Source: Aeromicrobium endophyticum
GTDB lineage: Bacteria > Actinomycetota > Actinomycetes > Propionibacteriales > Nocardioidaceae
NCBI RefSeq assembly: GCF_003586285.1
Contig: NZ_QUBR01000002.1
Coordinates: forward strand, 930,001 to 994,000
DNA length: 64,000 nucleotides
Direction of reading: 5' to 3'
Part shown: one piece after another, positions 19,775-27,335 of the stretch
How the letters are laid out: every line of letters starts with the position of its first letter
Numbering within the stretch: the first letter of the stretch is position 1
Notes under the pieces: model-generated
Databases searched by the model: none
The model's input: the letters and a program-made list of their open reading frames with translations, nothing else
What the model was told of the DNA's origin: nothing
Position numbers and translations under genes: made by a program

Positions 19775-20800
19775 TCAGATGTCGAACTCCACCCCGCCTT
19801 CATTCATCACGCTGAGGAGCTCCACGGTCTCGAAGGTGTCCGCCCAGCGATCCACCGAGGTCAGGACGACCCGCGCTTCGTCGAAGGGCAGGTCCCACTC
19901 GGTGTAGACCGCGGCCAGGAGATGTCCTGAGAGGTAGGCGATGTTGGGGTCGCCGGTGCTGCGGTAGACCTCGCACAGCTGATCGGTGGCGCCGGGTTGG
20001 CGCACGAGGCACTCGTAGAGATGGCGCATCGATGTGCGTGCCGCTTCCTTCGTGCCGAGGCGCCTGAGTCCAGGTTCGTTGTGATCGTCGGTGTCCCAGC
20101 TCCACAGACGCGTCAGGAGGATGTCGAGCAGGGCGGCATCAAAGGGCTCGCGGGCTAGGACGTCTGGAGCCAGCCTGACCAGATGTTCCAGCGCTAGCGA
20201 GGTGGCGGCACGGTCCAGCTGGGTCAGGCGCAACCTGAGCAGGCGCGCGACCCGCGGGTCGTCGGGCAACGACCTGGCCGCCACGACTGCGGTGACCTGC
20301 CGCGTCGCATCGTCGGAGAGCAGGTCCAGCAGGTCGCGGGTGGCGTGGCGTCGCTCGCAGGCCTCACGCATCGCTGCTGGGAAGCTCATGTCAAGGGGTT
20401 CGGCCGTGGCGACACTCGCGCCTGGCCCGTTGGTCCGCGTCGTCTCGTCCAGCGCCTCTTCGTTGAGGGTCTGGGTGAGGTCTGCCCAGTAGCCGCGCTC
20501 CCCGTCGTGCACGACCCCGAAAACCGGGAGGGTGTGGTCGCGCCAGTAGACGCGATGGTTCCCGATCACGATCCGCCGATGATGCGACGATCCGCCCTTG
20601 ACCTGCACCGCGGCCATGTAGGGCTCCACGCTGTGCTCGTTGGTCAACGCGACGAACAGGTCGAGGCCGTCATCGAAGCTTGAAGGGACCTCGACGACCT
20701 TGCATCCCGCGGCGAGAAGGACGTCCTCGGCGGCACGAAGAGCCCGTCGCTCAGCCAGATACTGCTCGCCGCGGTGCCCAGGCAGCCCGTTAGTCCCCAT
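19775..20800 (-). CDS. DUF4365-domain protein, nuclease-like fold
   Basis: 341 residues. The N-terminal 130 residues match DUF4365: DDGLDLFVAL, then AAVQVKGGSS, then the strand-loop YWRDHTLPVFGVVHD. The D...Q-x-K spacing fits a PD-(D/E)XK-type fold with Gln in place of the central acid. The C-terminal 200 residues are helical. DUF4365 proteins often sit in defence islands. It is divergent from the carrier-protein operon across 167 bp. Whether it belongs to that system is unknown. Confidence 0.7.
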   Translation of the reverse strand: MGTNGLPGHRGEQYLAERRALRAAEDVLLAAGCKVVEVPSSFDDGLDLFVALTNEHSVEPYMAAVQVKGGSSHHRRIVIGNHRVYWRDHTLPVFGVVHDGERGYWADLTQTLNEEALDETTRTNGPGASVATAEPLDMSFPAAMREACERRHATRDLLDLLSDDATRQVTAVVAARSLPDDPRVARLLRLRLTQLDRAATSLALEHLVRLAPDVLAREPFDAALLDILLTRLWSWDTDDHNEPGLRRLGTKEAARTSMRHLYECLVRQPGATDQLCEVYRSTGDPNIAYLSGHLLAAVYTEWDLPFDEARVVLTSVDRWADTFETVELLSVMNEGGVEFDI

Positions 20801-20931
20801 GGGACAACTCTGACCGACCCAGTCGCGACCCGCGTCGTTAGGGACCTTCCCTGACCACCTTCGGTGTCTACTGCTCGGCCGGCGCTGTCCGGTTCACAAC
20901 TGACTCACGGTGAGAGGTAAGCGCAACCTCC

Positions 20932-20960
20932 TTGACTTCAATGTCGGAAAATGCGACATT
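20932..20960 (+). promoter_or_regulatory. Candidate promoter and operator of the carrier-protein operon
   Basis: A -35-like TTGACT at 20932-20937 is followed by a perfect inverted repeat AATGTCG (20940-20946) / CGACATT (20954-20960) with a 7-bp spacer. Flanking GACTTC and GATGTC extend the symmetry imperfectly. A repressor site is likely here; the XRE regulator encoded 2 kb downstream is the obvious candidate. Confidence 0.5.
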
Positions 20961-20967
20961 TGATGTC

Positions 20968-21456
20968 ATGGCATCGAACGTGGGTAGCGGAGGAACGGGA
21001 CAGGGGTCACCCTTTTTCCCGTCGCCGGCGCCTGCGCCGGCAGCACCTCCGGCTTCGCCGACCGGTACGACTCCCAGTACAACGACCGGTTCGACCGGGA
21101 CAGCCAAGCCTCCAACCTCGCTCAAGGCCCGCGTCGCCGCTGTCCCCGGCCTGGACCCCGCCCACCTGAAGGCCGCGGGGCAGCCCGAGCTCCAGCAGGT
21201 TCTCGAATCGCTTCTCGGAGCGCTCAAGAACCTCTCCGACGCCGATCTTCAGCTCGGCGAGAAGCATGGCGACGGGAGCCTGCGCATCACCAGTCACCTC
21301 GCCGTGTGGCTGATCGGGAAGGTGACCGACGCCTACGGCAGCAAGCTCGTCCGACTGTCCAAGGTGACAGATCGGGAGAGCCTGCGCAGCATCTCCGGGC
21401 TCGCCAACCTATTGACCAACGCCATCGCCAACAAGCAGGGAGTCACCACCGCGTGA
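20968..21456 (+). CDS. Carrier protein (ACP-like) with proline-rich N-terminal tail
   Basis: 162 residues from the ATG at 20968; the ATG at 20941 would lie inside the predicted promoter/operator. Residues about 5-50 are a Pro/Ser/Thr-rich linker. Residues about 60-155 look like an acyl carrier domain: helix 1 (ELQQVLESLLGALKNL), then GEKHGDGSLRITSHL, where Ser104 occupies the phosphopantetheine position of the usual G-x-DSL motif (Asp replaced by Gly), then helices ending SISGLANLLTNAIA. Two genes on, an AcpS-type transferase supports the call. The stop overlaps the next start (GTGA), so it is coupled to the TS homologue. Carrier function is inferred from motif and context. Confidence 0.65.
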   Translation: MASNVGSGGTGQGSPFFPSPAPAPAAPPASPTGTTPSTTTGSTGTAKPPTSLKARVAAVPGLDPAHLKAAGQPELQQVLESLLGALKNLSDADLQLGEKHGDGSLRITSHLAVWLIGKVTDAYGSKLVRLSKVTDRESLRSISGLANLLTNAIANKQGVTTA

Positions 21457-22313
21457 GCGACTACATCGAACCGGCCGAATCCGTCAGCGAGGCCTGGCTG
21501 CGGACCCTCGAGCACGTCCAGGAAGTGGGCGGATACGCCATCAACGTCATGAGCACGGTGACCAACCCACTCGCACCCGAAGACCCGCGCATCCGGGCTG
21601 CGGTCGATGCGGTCCTCGACGGCGGGAACCGTGCGGGCACTCGCGTCCAAGAAGTCGACACCGTCGCCGGCACGATCTTCCCCTCCGACCTCTTCGTCGA
21701 CCCGCACCTGGTCTACTCCTCGGCCCTGGAAGCGGCAGACAAGGAGACGCTCGACCTCGCGGCCAGCGACCTGTACGAGGCCTACCTCGACATGCTGCCG
21801 ATCCTGCTCACTGACCCAGCTAACGCTCGGGGGACTTACTTCGGCCGCATGATCAGCTGGCCCGGGAAGACCGGCGGTGGCCGCAATCAGCTCGCGGATC
21901 GCGTCACGACCTTGCGACGAGCGCACGATCTCAACCAACGCAAACGCAACCTCGAAGACATCGTCATCGGCGGCGAGGGCGAGGGCCTCATCGAGGACTC
22001 CCTCGCAGGGGTGCAGGTCTACGCGGCCAGTGACCGCCGCTCGCGTGGATTCCCGTGCCTGGTGCACATCGACCTGACCGTCTTCGATGGTCGCCTGAGC
22101 ATGGCGGCGGTCTACCGGCACCAGTACCTGGTGACCAAGGCGTACGGCAACCTTCTCGGCCTGAGCCGGCTGCTGTGCTTCTTGGCCCAACAGTCCGGCT
22201 ACGCGGTGGGCGAGCTTGTCGTCCACGCCACCATGGCCGACACCGAACAGGGCACCTATACCAAGGCCGGTCTCACCGAGCTAATCACCGCAGCGCGGAC
22301 GGCAACCGCATGA
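21453..22313 (+). CDS. Thymidylate synthase-fold protein (candidate pyrimidine hydroxymethylase)
   Basis: 286 residues from a GTG start overlapping the carrier gene. The C-terminal half aligns without gaps to E. coli ThyA with a constant offset of 56. Nucleophile Cys146 is Cys202 in GFPCLVH, phosphate-binding Arg166 is Arg222, dUMP-selecting Asn177 is Asn233 in YGNLLGL, and the ThyA AQQ segment is Ala245-Gln247. Asp169, which contacts folate, is Tyr225; His207 and Tyr209 are Asp263 and Glu265. The first 190 residues are divergent. Retained Cys and Asn suggest chemistry on C5 of a uracil nucleotide; altered folate residues suggest a different outcome from thymidylate, for example hydroxymethylation. 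It overlaps the PPTase gene by 4 bp. Confidence 0.72.
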   Translation: MSDYIEPAESVSEAWLRTLEHVQEVGGYAINVMSTVTNPLAPEDPRIRAAVDAVLDGGNRAGTRVQEVDTVAGTIFPSDLFVDPHLVYSSALEAADKETLDLAASDLYEAYLDMLPILLTDPANARGTYFGRMISWPGKTGGGRNQLADRVTTLRRAHDLNQRKRNLEDIVIGGEGEGLIEDSLAGVQVYAASDRRSRGFPCLVHIDLTVFDGRLSMAAVYRHQYLVTKAYGNLLGLSRLLCFLAQQSGYAVGELVVHATMADTEQGTYTKAGLTELITAARTATA

Positions 22314-22894
22314 CCTCCCTCCCGAACCCAGCCGTCGCCAGTTCAGCGCTTGGCGTCGAGAAGGGTGTCGAGTTGGGTGCCGGGGTCGAGGAGTGGGTCG
22401 AGACCGAGTTCGCGGGCCTGGCCGGAGCCAGCCTCGGCGCCAGAGTAGGGGTCGACGTGCTGCTCGGGGTGGGGGTCGACATGGTGGACGCCGGGCAGCT
22501 CGCCGAGATGATCGAGTCGTCGGGATCGTCCTTCATGGACTTGTGCTGGACCCCGTCCGAGCAGGGCTATTGCGCGGGATCGATCCCCCGGTTGGCGGCC
22601 CGGTGGGCGGCCAAGGAAGCGACGATGAAGGCTCTTGGGCGTGGGATCGGCGAGATCGACCCCATCGATATCGAAGTGGTCTCGATCGAGGGTGAGCCTC
22701 CGCTCCTTGAGCTGCATGGGAGCGCTCGGGCCATCGCCCGAGAGCGGTGGGTGAGGCGTGTCGCGTTGTCGCTTACTCACGAGGGCACCTTCGCAGTCGC
22801 ATTCGTCGTGGTTGTGGGCGAAGCGGTTGATCCCGTGACAGGCACCGCAACAGGGGTCGGCATCGGCACACCCGTGGGTTCGCGAAGGCGGTGA
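22310..22894 (+). CDS. AcpS-type 4'-phosphopantetheinyl transferase
   Basis: 194 residues. The Mg-binding motif GVGVDMVD (Asp57) and RWAAKEATMKALG (Glu103) match the AcpS family, as does the terminal SLTHEGTFAVAFVVV. The 50-residue N-terminal extension is not seen in housekeeping AcpS. It would transfer phosphopantetheine from CoA to a carrier-protein serine; the neighbouring ACP-like protein is the expected substrate. It is coupled to the TS homologue by an ATGA overlap. Confidence 0.85.
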   Translation: MTSLPNPAVASSALGVEKGVELGAGVEEWVETEFAGLAGASLGARVGVDVLLGVGVDMVDAGQLAEMIESSGSSFMDLCWTPSEQGYCAGSIPRLAARWAAKEATMKALGRGIGEIDPIDIEVVSIEGEPPLLELHGSARAIARERWVRRVALSLTHEGTFAVAFVVVVGEAVDPVTGTATGVGIGTPVGSRRR

Positions 22895-22978
22895 GGAATC
22901 GGATATCCGGTGCGGCTCATCGCAGCCGTGTGACAAAGGACGGGTCTGAAATGCTGAACAGAAAGGATGGGCTCACTG

Positions 22979-23473
22979 ATGGTGGACCACCACGCCGGCG
23001 AGAGCAGCGGCAAGGCCGAGAAGACGGTTGCGGGCAAGGGTGCGGGCAGGGTTGAGCAGATCGAAGTCGCCCATCGTCTGCGCTCCGCGCGCGAAACCCT
23101 GGGCCTGACTCAAGAAGATGTGGCATCGGCACTCGGTATCCCCCGCACAAGCGTGATCGCCATGGAGGCGGGGAAGCGAAACGTCACTGCGCTGGAGCTC
23201 CGGCGGCTGGCTCGTCTGTATCAGCGCGAGGTTGCCTGGCTCCTGGGAGAAGGCCCCGAGACGGTCGACGAGGGCAGCGCCGAGAATCAGGCTCTGTTCC
23301 GGGCTACCGCCAACCTGTCGGAGGAAGACAAGGAACAGGTACTCCGGTTCGCGCAGTTCCTGGCCGCAGGTGAGGCGCCTCCAGGTCTGCGGAACAGAGT
23401 CGGCAGCCCGCCCCCGCGACGCACGCGCACCCGAGACGCATCAGCGACGACCGACCCTGGGCCTGGTGAATAG
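22979..23473 (+). CDS. XRE-family transcriptional regulator
   Basis: About 164 residues (an alternative ATG is at 22967). The helix-turn-helix is LRSARETLGLTQEDVASALG with IPRTSVIAMEAGKRNV. A helical C-terminal part (NLSEEDKEQVLRFAQFLAAG) follows. The next gene encodes an IrrE/ImmA-like metallopeptidase; such pairs often work as repressor plus inducible repressor-cleaving protease. Likely regulator of this locus; the operator at 20940-20960 is a candidate target. Confidence 0.88.
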   Translation: MVDHHAGESSGKAEKTVAGKGAGRVEQIEVAHRLRSARETLGLTQEDVASALGIPRTSVIAMEAGKRNVTALELRRLARLYQREVAWLLGEGPETVDEGSAENQALFRATANLSEEDKEQVLRFAQFLAAGEAPPGLRNRVGSPPPRRTRTRDASATTDPGPGE

Positions 23474-23475
23474 GT

Positions 23476-24966
23476 ATGGCCTCCTTGGCTCGGCGACGGC
23501 ACGCTCTGCAGGCGGCCGATGAGCTCTTGAACGACCTGGACATCGACCAGGAGGAGCCGATCGACGTCTTCGACATCATCGACCGACTCGGCCTGTGGCT
23601 GGTCTTCAACCGCCTGGACTCCCTGCTGGGCGCGACCCTGCCCAAGGGGACCGGCGGCATCATGCTCACGACCCAGCGCGGCCCCTCGGTCCAGCGCTAC
23701 ACCGCCGCCCACGAGATCGGGCACTGGATCCTGGACTTCAACGAGCCGGCGTTCGACACCGACGACGACATCTTCCATCCCACCGCTGACCGCGAACAGC
23801 TGGCACAGCTGTTCGCCGGGCAGCTCCTGATGCCGCCACCGCTGGTGTTCGAGACCGGCGCTCGCCACGGGATCTCCTCCGACGCCAGCGCCACCGCGCC
23901 CGCGGTCTACCTCACCGCACGCGACATGGGAGCAAGCTACGAGGCCGCCGTTCGACAACTCTCAAACCTGGACATCATCAGCCCCTCCACTCGAGATGGG
24001 CTTCTCGCACGCACACCGATGCAGATCAAGACCGAGTTGTGCCACGGCCATCGGCCCCGGGGGCCGGTCGACGTCTGGCCCGTCGACCTCGGAGCGAGCG
24101 GCGGCGAGGTCGCGCTCACCGAAGGCGACGAGGTCGTCCTCACGCTGCCGGAGAACCGAACCACCGGATACCGCTGGATGACCCCCGATGAGATCACTGA
24201 ACGCAGCACGCGTGAGGACAGTCCGCCCCCCGAGCCGTTCGCTTTCGACTTCTCCGCCACCGGGGCTGCACGACCCGCACGAGGGGAAGCCCGGCGGTCG
24301 CGCTCGACCGCAGCGGTAAACCGTGCACTGATGCGCGTACCCGGCAATACCGCGGCTCGGCGCCTACTCCACGATCACGGAGGCTCGGGCCACCCCGCCA
24401 CGTTCGACGCTCGCAACCTGGACGCCGCCGACGGGATCGAGGAGCGCGACCGTGGCGGGGACGACCGACCCGAGATCGGTGAAGCACGATCCGCACTCGA
24501 GGTGACGCCGGCCTCCCTGGGGGAGGTCGATGACCGATTCACCGCCGGGTGGGCGCAGGTCCCTCCGTCTCGGGTCCGTGCCGTGCGTCGCGCGATCGCT
24601 GGCCGTCGAGACCTGGCGCTGCCTGAATCCCTGAACGGCCACCTGGAGGAAGCGGCCGGCTCATGGACCGCCCTGGACCCCTCGACCATTCCAGCCGCCG
24701 CCACCGGTGAGCGACTGGTTGCGCTCCGATCGACCGGCGAGGGATCCCTCGGACTGGATCTGACCTACAGCTTGCCCTTCGATCCGCACGCGCCAGCCGC
24801 TGCCACCTTCCACTTAGAGGTGCGGGTGAGCCCGACGCCCCAGGAAGAGCACCGTCGCACGTTTCTGCAGTGGGCCCTGGCCCAACCAGACGACCTGGGT
24901 GACCGCGACGACCCGGGCAACGACGGGGCCGGTGGCCGGGGCGGTGACCGGGGTGATCGACGATGA
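23476..24966 (+). CDS. ImmA/IrrE-type metallopeptidase fused to a chagasin-like cysteine-protease inhibitor segment
   Basis: 496 residues. The N-terminal zinc peptidase domain has AAHEIGHWILD (His79, Glu80, His83) and third ligand Glu107 in REQLAQLFAGQLLMP. From about residue 196 the protein carries a chagasin (MEROPS I42) pattern: GGEVALTEGDEVVLTLPE, then NRTTGYRW at 227-234, matching the NPTTGY loop that blocks papain-like proteases. A charged low-complexity stretch follows, then a C-terminal segment (LTYSLPFDPHAP, TFHLEVRV) resembling the last chagasin strands. The downstream gene overlaps by 4 bp and encodes a papain-like protease, the expected target of the inhibitor part. Confidence 0.75.
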   Translation: MASLARRRHALQAADELLNDLDIDQEEPIDVFDIIDRLGLWLVFNRLDSLLGATLPKGTGGIMLTTQRGPSVQRYTAAHEIGHWILDFNEPAFDTDDDIFHPTADREQLAQLFAGQLLMPPPLVFETGARHGISSDASATAPAVYLTARDMGASYEAAVRQLSNLDIISPSTRDGLLARTPMQIKTELCHGHRPRGPVDVWPVDLGASGGEVALTEGDEVVLTLPENRTTGYRWMTPDEITERSTREDSPPPEPFAFDFSATGAARPARGEARRSRSTAAVNRALMRVPGNTAARRLLHDHGGSGHPATFDARNLDAADGIEERDRGGDDRPEIGEARSALEVTPASLGEVDDRFTAGWAQVPPSRVRAVRRAIAGRRDLALPESLNGHLEEAAGSWTALDPSTIPAAATGERLVALRSTGEGSLGLDLTYSLPFDPHAPAAATFHLEVRVSPTPQEEHRRTFLQWALAQPDDLGDRDDPGNDGAGGRGGDRGDRR

Positions 24967-25667
24967 CGGCCCAAGGACCGAACGTCTCCACAGCCGGCCA
25001 GGCGGCTCGGCAGCCGGTGGATCTGCGACCCCTTGTCTCGAGCATCCTGATGGATCAGGGTGCTCGGCCGGTCTGCGTGCCGTTCGCGTTGAGCTTGGCG
25101 CATGAGGCAGTGGCCGCGAGTAACTCGGATCCGGCCATGGCTCCCGAAGCGATCTGGTGGCGCGCGTCGTCGCTCGCACAGGTCTCGGCCGGCGGCATGC
25201 TGTTGGAAGATGCTGGTGACGCGCTCACAACGACCGGTCAACCTCCCCTGAAAGACTGGCCCTGGAACCCCCTTCTGGGCGCGGGAACCGAACTCCCGCC
25301 GCCCGCAGCCGGCACCTCGCCATGGCGAACCGCCACGATGGAGGAGCTGGCCCTTGCTCACGACGGAGTTGAGGACGATCTCGAGGATGCTCTCGCGGCC
25401 GGGAGTCCGGTCATCTTGGTGGTCGAGGTCACCACCGAGTTCGAGAACGCGTCCGCCGAAGGGCTGATCGAGATCCCTGACATCCGCAGCCCCGCGGGCG
25501 ACTATCACGCCGTCCTCATCGTTGGGGCCACCACTGATCCGGACCACGGCCGCCTGCTCCTGATCCGCAACAGCTGGAGCAAGTACTGGGGCGCCGGAGG
25601 CTACGGCTGGCTCCCCACCAACTATCTGATCGCCCATGCCGTCCAAGCCGCCGTCGTCGTGATCTGA
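24963..25667 (+). CDS. Papain-like (C1) cysteine peptidase
   Basis: 234 residues, no signal peptide. The layout is that of C1 peptidases: DQGARPVCVPFALSLAHE with nucleophile Cys38, DYHAVLIVGA with His182, and LIRNSWSKYWGAGGYG with Asn203 followed by the conserved Trp-Gly-Gly-Tyr-Gly block. There is no long propeptide; only about 25 residues precede the DQG motif. It is coupled (ATGA) to the metallopeptidase/chagasin gene, which probably keeps it inactive. A cytosolic bacterial C1 peptidase next to its own inhibitor is unusual. Confidence 0.78.
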   Translation: MTAQGPNVSTAGQAARQPVDLRPLVSSILMDQGARPVCVPFALSLAHEAVAASNSDPAMAPEAIWWRASSLAQVSAGGMLLEDAGDALTTTGQPPLKDWPWNPLLGAGTELPPPAAGTSPWRTATMEELALAHDGVEDDLEDALAAGSPVILVVEVTTEFENASAEGLIEIPDIRSPAGDYHAVLIVGATTDPDHGRLLLIRNSWSKYWGAGGYGWLPTNYLIAHAVQAAVVVI

Positions 25668-25683
25668 GCAGGAGAACCACACC

Positions 25684-26571
25684 ATGAACATTGGCGAGTA
25701 CCAGCGCCTCACCGCCGAAACAGACGTCCTGGACCCCACCGATCTCGGGCTCCCACTCCTGGGGCTGGCCGGCGAGGTGGGCAACCTCTCGGCCGAGTAC
25801 AAGAAGCGGCAACGAGACCAGGCTGGATACCGCGCGTTCAGCGAGGAAGTCCACGAAGAACTCGGCGACCTCATCTGGTACGCAGCCGCCCTGGCCCGAC
25901 GCTGCGATCTCGACCTAGACGAGGTACTAGCCGACAACCTCCGCAAAACCAAGGAACGATTCCTCCGCCCCGACACTCCCCCACCGCACCCGCTCTTCGA
26001 CGAAGGACGCGACCCTTCCGAGCAGATCCCCCGCAGCTTCGACATCACCTTCGTCGAAACCATCGAGCACGACCGCGGACGCGAGCCCGTGCCGGTTGTG
26101 CGGATCTACCGCGGAACCAACGCTGTGGGCGATCCCCTCGATGACAACAGCGACGACAGTGACGACTACCGCTACCACGACGCCCTGCACCTCGGACACC
26201 TCGCCGTGCTGGGCTGGTCACCCACGATGCGCGGCCTGCTCGACGTCAAACGCTCCAGCGACCGAGACCTCGACCGAGTCCAGGACGGAGGCCGCTCCGC
26301 CGTGGTCGAGGAAGGTCTCACCGCCTACGTCTTCTCCGTCGCCGTTTCGCACAGCCTCTTCGCCACCAGCGACCGCGTTCCGATCGATGTGATCAAAGCC
26401 TGCCAGAAGATGACCGCTCATCTCGAAGTCTCCCGGCGCTCTGCTATGGACTGGGAATACGCGATCCTCGCCGGCTACCGCGTCTTCCGCGAACTGCAAC
26501 ACCACCACGGCGGTACCGTCCACGTCGACCTCAACGACCGATCACTGACCTTCACCGCACCGAGGAGCTAG
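25684..26571 (+). CDS. MazG-type nucleotide pyrophosphohydrolase with C-terminal extension
   Basis: 295 residues with GGAGAA-type RBS. Residues about 1-100 are MazG-like: GLAGEVGNLSAEYKK and EEVHEELGDLIWYAAALA give the E-x-x-E and E-x-x-D metal-binding helices. The C-terminal 180 residues form a helical domain (YHDALHLGHLAVLGW, then VVEEGLTAYVFSVAVSHSLF) of unknown role. MazG-like enzymes hydrolyse (d)NTPs to monophosphates. Here it may supply or clear a nucleotide for the TS homologue and kinase. Confidence 0.78.
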   Translation: MNIGEYQRLTAETDVLDPTDLGLPLLGLAGEVGNLSAEYKKRQRDQAGYRAFSEEVHEELGDLIWYAAALARRCDLDLDEVLADNLRKTKERFLRPDTPPPHPLFDEGRDPSEQIPRSFDITFVETIEHDRGREPVPVVRIYRGTNAVGDPLDDNSDDSDDYRYHDALHLGHLAVLGWSPTMRGLLDVKRSSDRDLDRVQDGGRSAVVEEGLTAYVFSVAVSHSLFATSDRVPIDVIKACQKMTAHLEVSRRSAMDWEYAILAGYRVFRELQHHHGGTVHVDLNDRSLTFTAPRS

Positions 26572-26676
26572 CGATCACGTCCGCAGAGTCCAACCAAAGC
26601 CCAGCTACCGATCTCGGGCCACAGCCCTCAACCACAGACCCAAGTCACCGAATCACTAGAAAGGCAGCCGCCCACC

Positions 26677-27285
26677 ATGAGTCCATCGCAGATCAATCTG
26701 ACTCGCGGCTCGGTAATCGTGTTCGAGGGCCTCGACAAGGCAGGCAAGTCGACACAGCTTGAGCTCCTCCGTGCTCGGGTCTCGACCGAAACCACGCTCT
26801 TCACACACATGCCGTCCGGACTCACCGACTTCTCACGCCAGCTCTACGCGCTGCTGGAAACGAACTGTCCCGAGTCGGGACTCGCCCGACAGCTCACCCA
26901 TCTCGCCAGTCACAGCGAGAACATCTCCAAGATCATCGACGCAGCACGCACCGGCTCGTTGGTCCTAGACCGCTGGTGGTGGTCGACCATGGCCTACGGC
27001 TGGTACGGCGGCGACGTCCCCAATACCGGGCTCTCGGAATCCGCGTTCCGCGACCTGATCGACTGCATCTGGGCCCCCGTCACCGCATCAATCGTGTTCC
27101 TCTTCCTCACCCCACGCGAGGCCGACCTAAACAACGTCGACGGCGTAGCCGACGGCTACCGCACCCTCGCCGCCCGCCACACGGGCAACGTCGCATACGT
27201 GCCCGCGCACAGCCCCGAGGAAACGCACGACTTCATCCTCGAGGCTCTGAGAGATGCCGGTCTGGCCACGGTCCACCACCAGTAG
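26677..27285 (+). CDS. Thymidylate kinase-like P-loop nucleotide kinase
   Basis: 202 residues. P-loop FEGLDKAGKSTQ is thymidylate-kinase-like. The DR motif is LVLDRWWWSTMAYG, where the usual DRY..SS.AYQ is changed to a tryptophan-rich form. The C-terminal half keeps the kinase fold (SIVFLFLTPREADL). A role in phosphorylating a modified pyrimidine (nucleotide or DNA base) is plausible given the TS homologue and the convergent gene. A general host Tmk is less likely because of the altered DR motif and the island location. Confidence 0.75.
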   Translation: MSPSQINLTRGSVIVFEGLDKAGKSTQLELLRARVSTETTLFTHMPSGLTDFSRQLYALLETNCPESGLARQLTHLASHSENISKIIDAARTGSLVLDRWWWSTMAYGWYGGDVPNTGLSESAFRDLIDCIWAPVTASIVFLFLTPREADLNNVDGVADGYRTLAARHTGNVAYVPAHSPEETHDFILEALRDAGLATVHHQ

Positions 27286-27335
27286 CGAAACCCGGTCGGA
27301 TGACCCAGCAGAGGACTCCGCGAGCAAGTCAGAGG

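Noticed and set aside
26677..27285. Call as the housekeeping thymidylate kinase
   Set aside because: DR motif is altered and the gene lies in the accessory region with a TS homologue; a specialised kinase is more likely.
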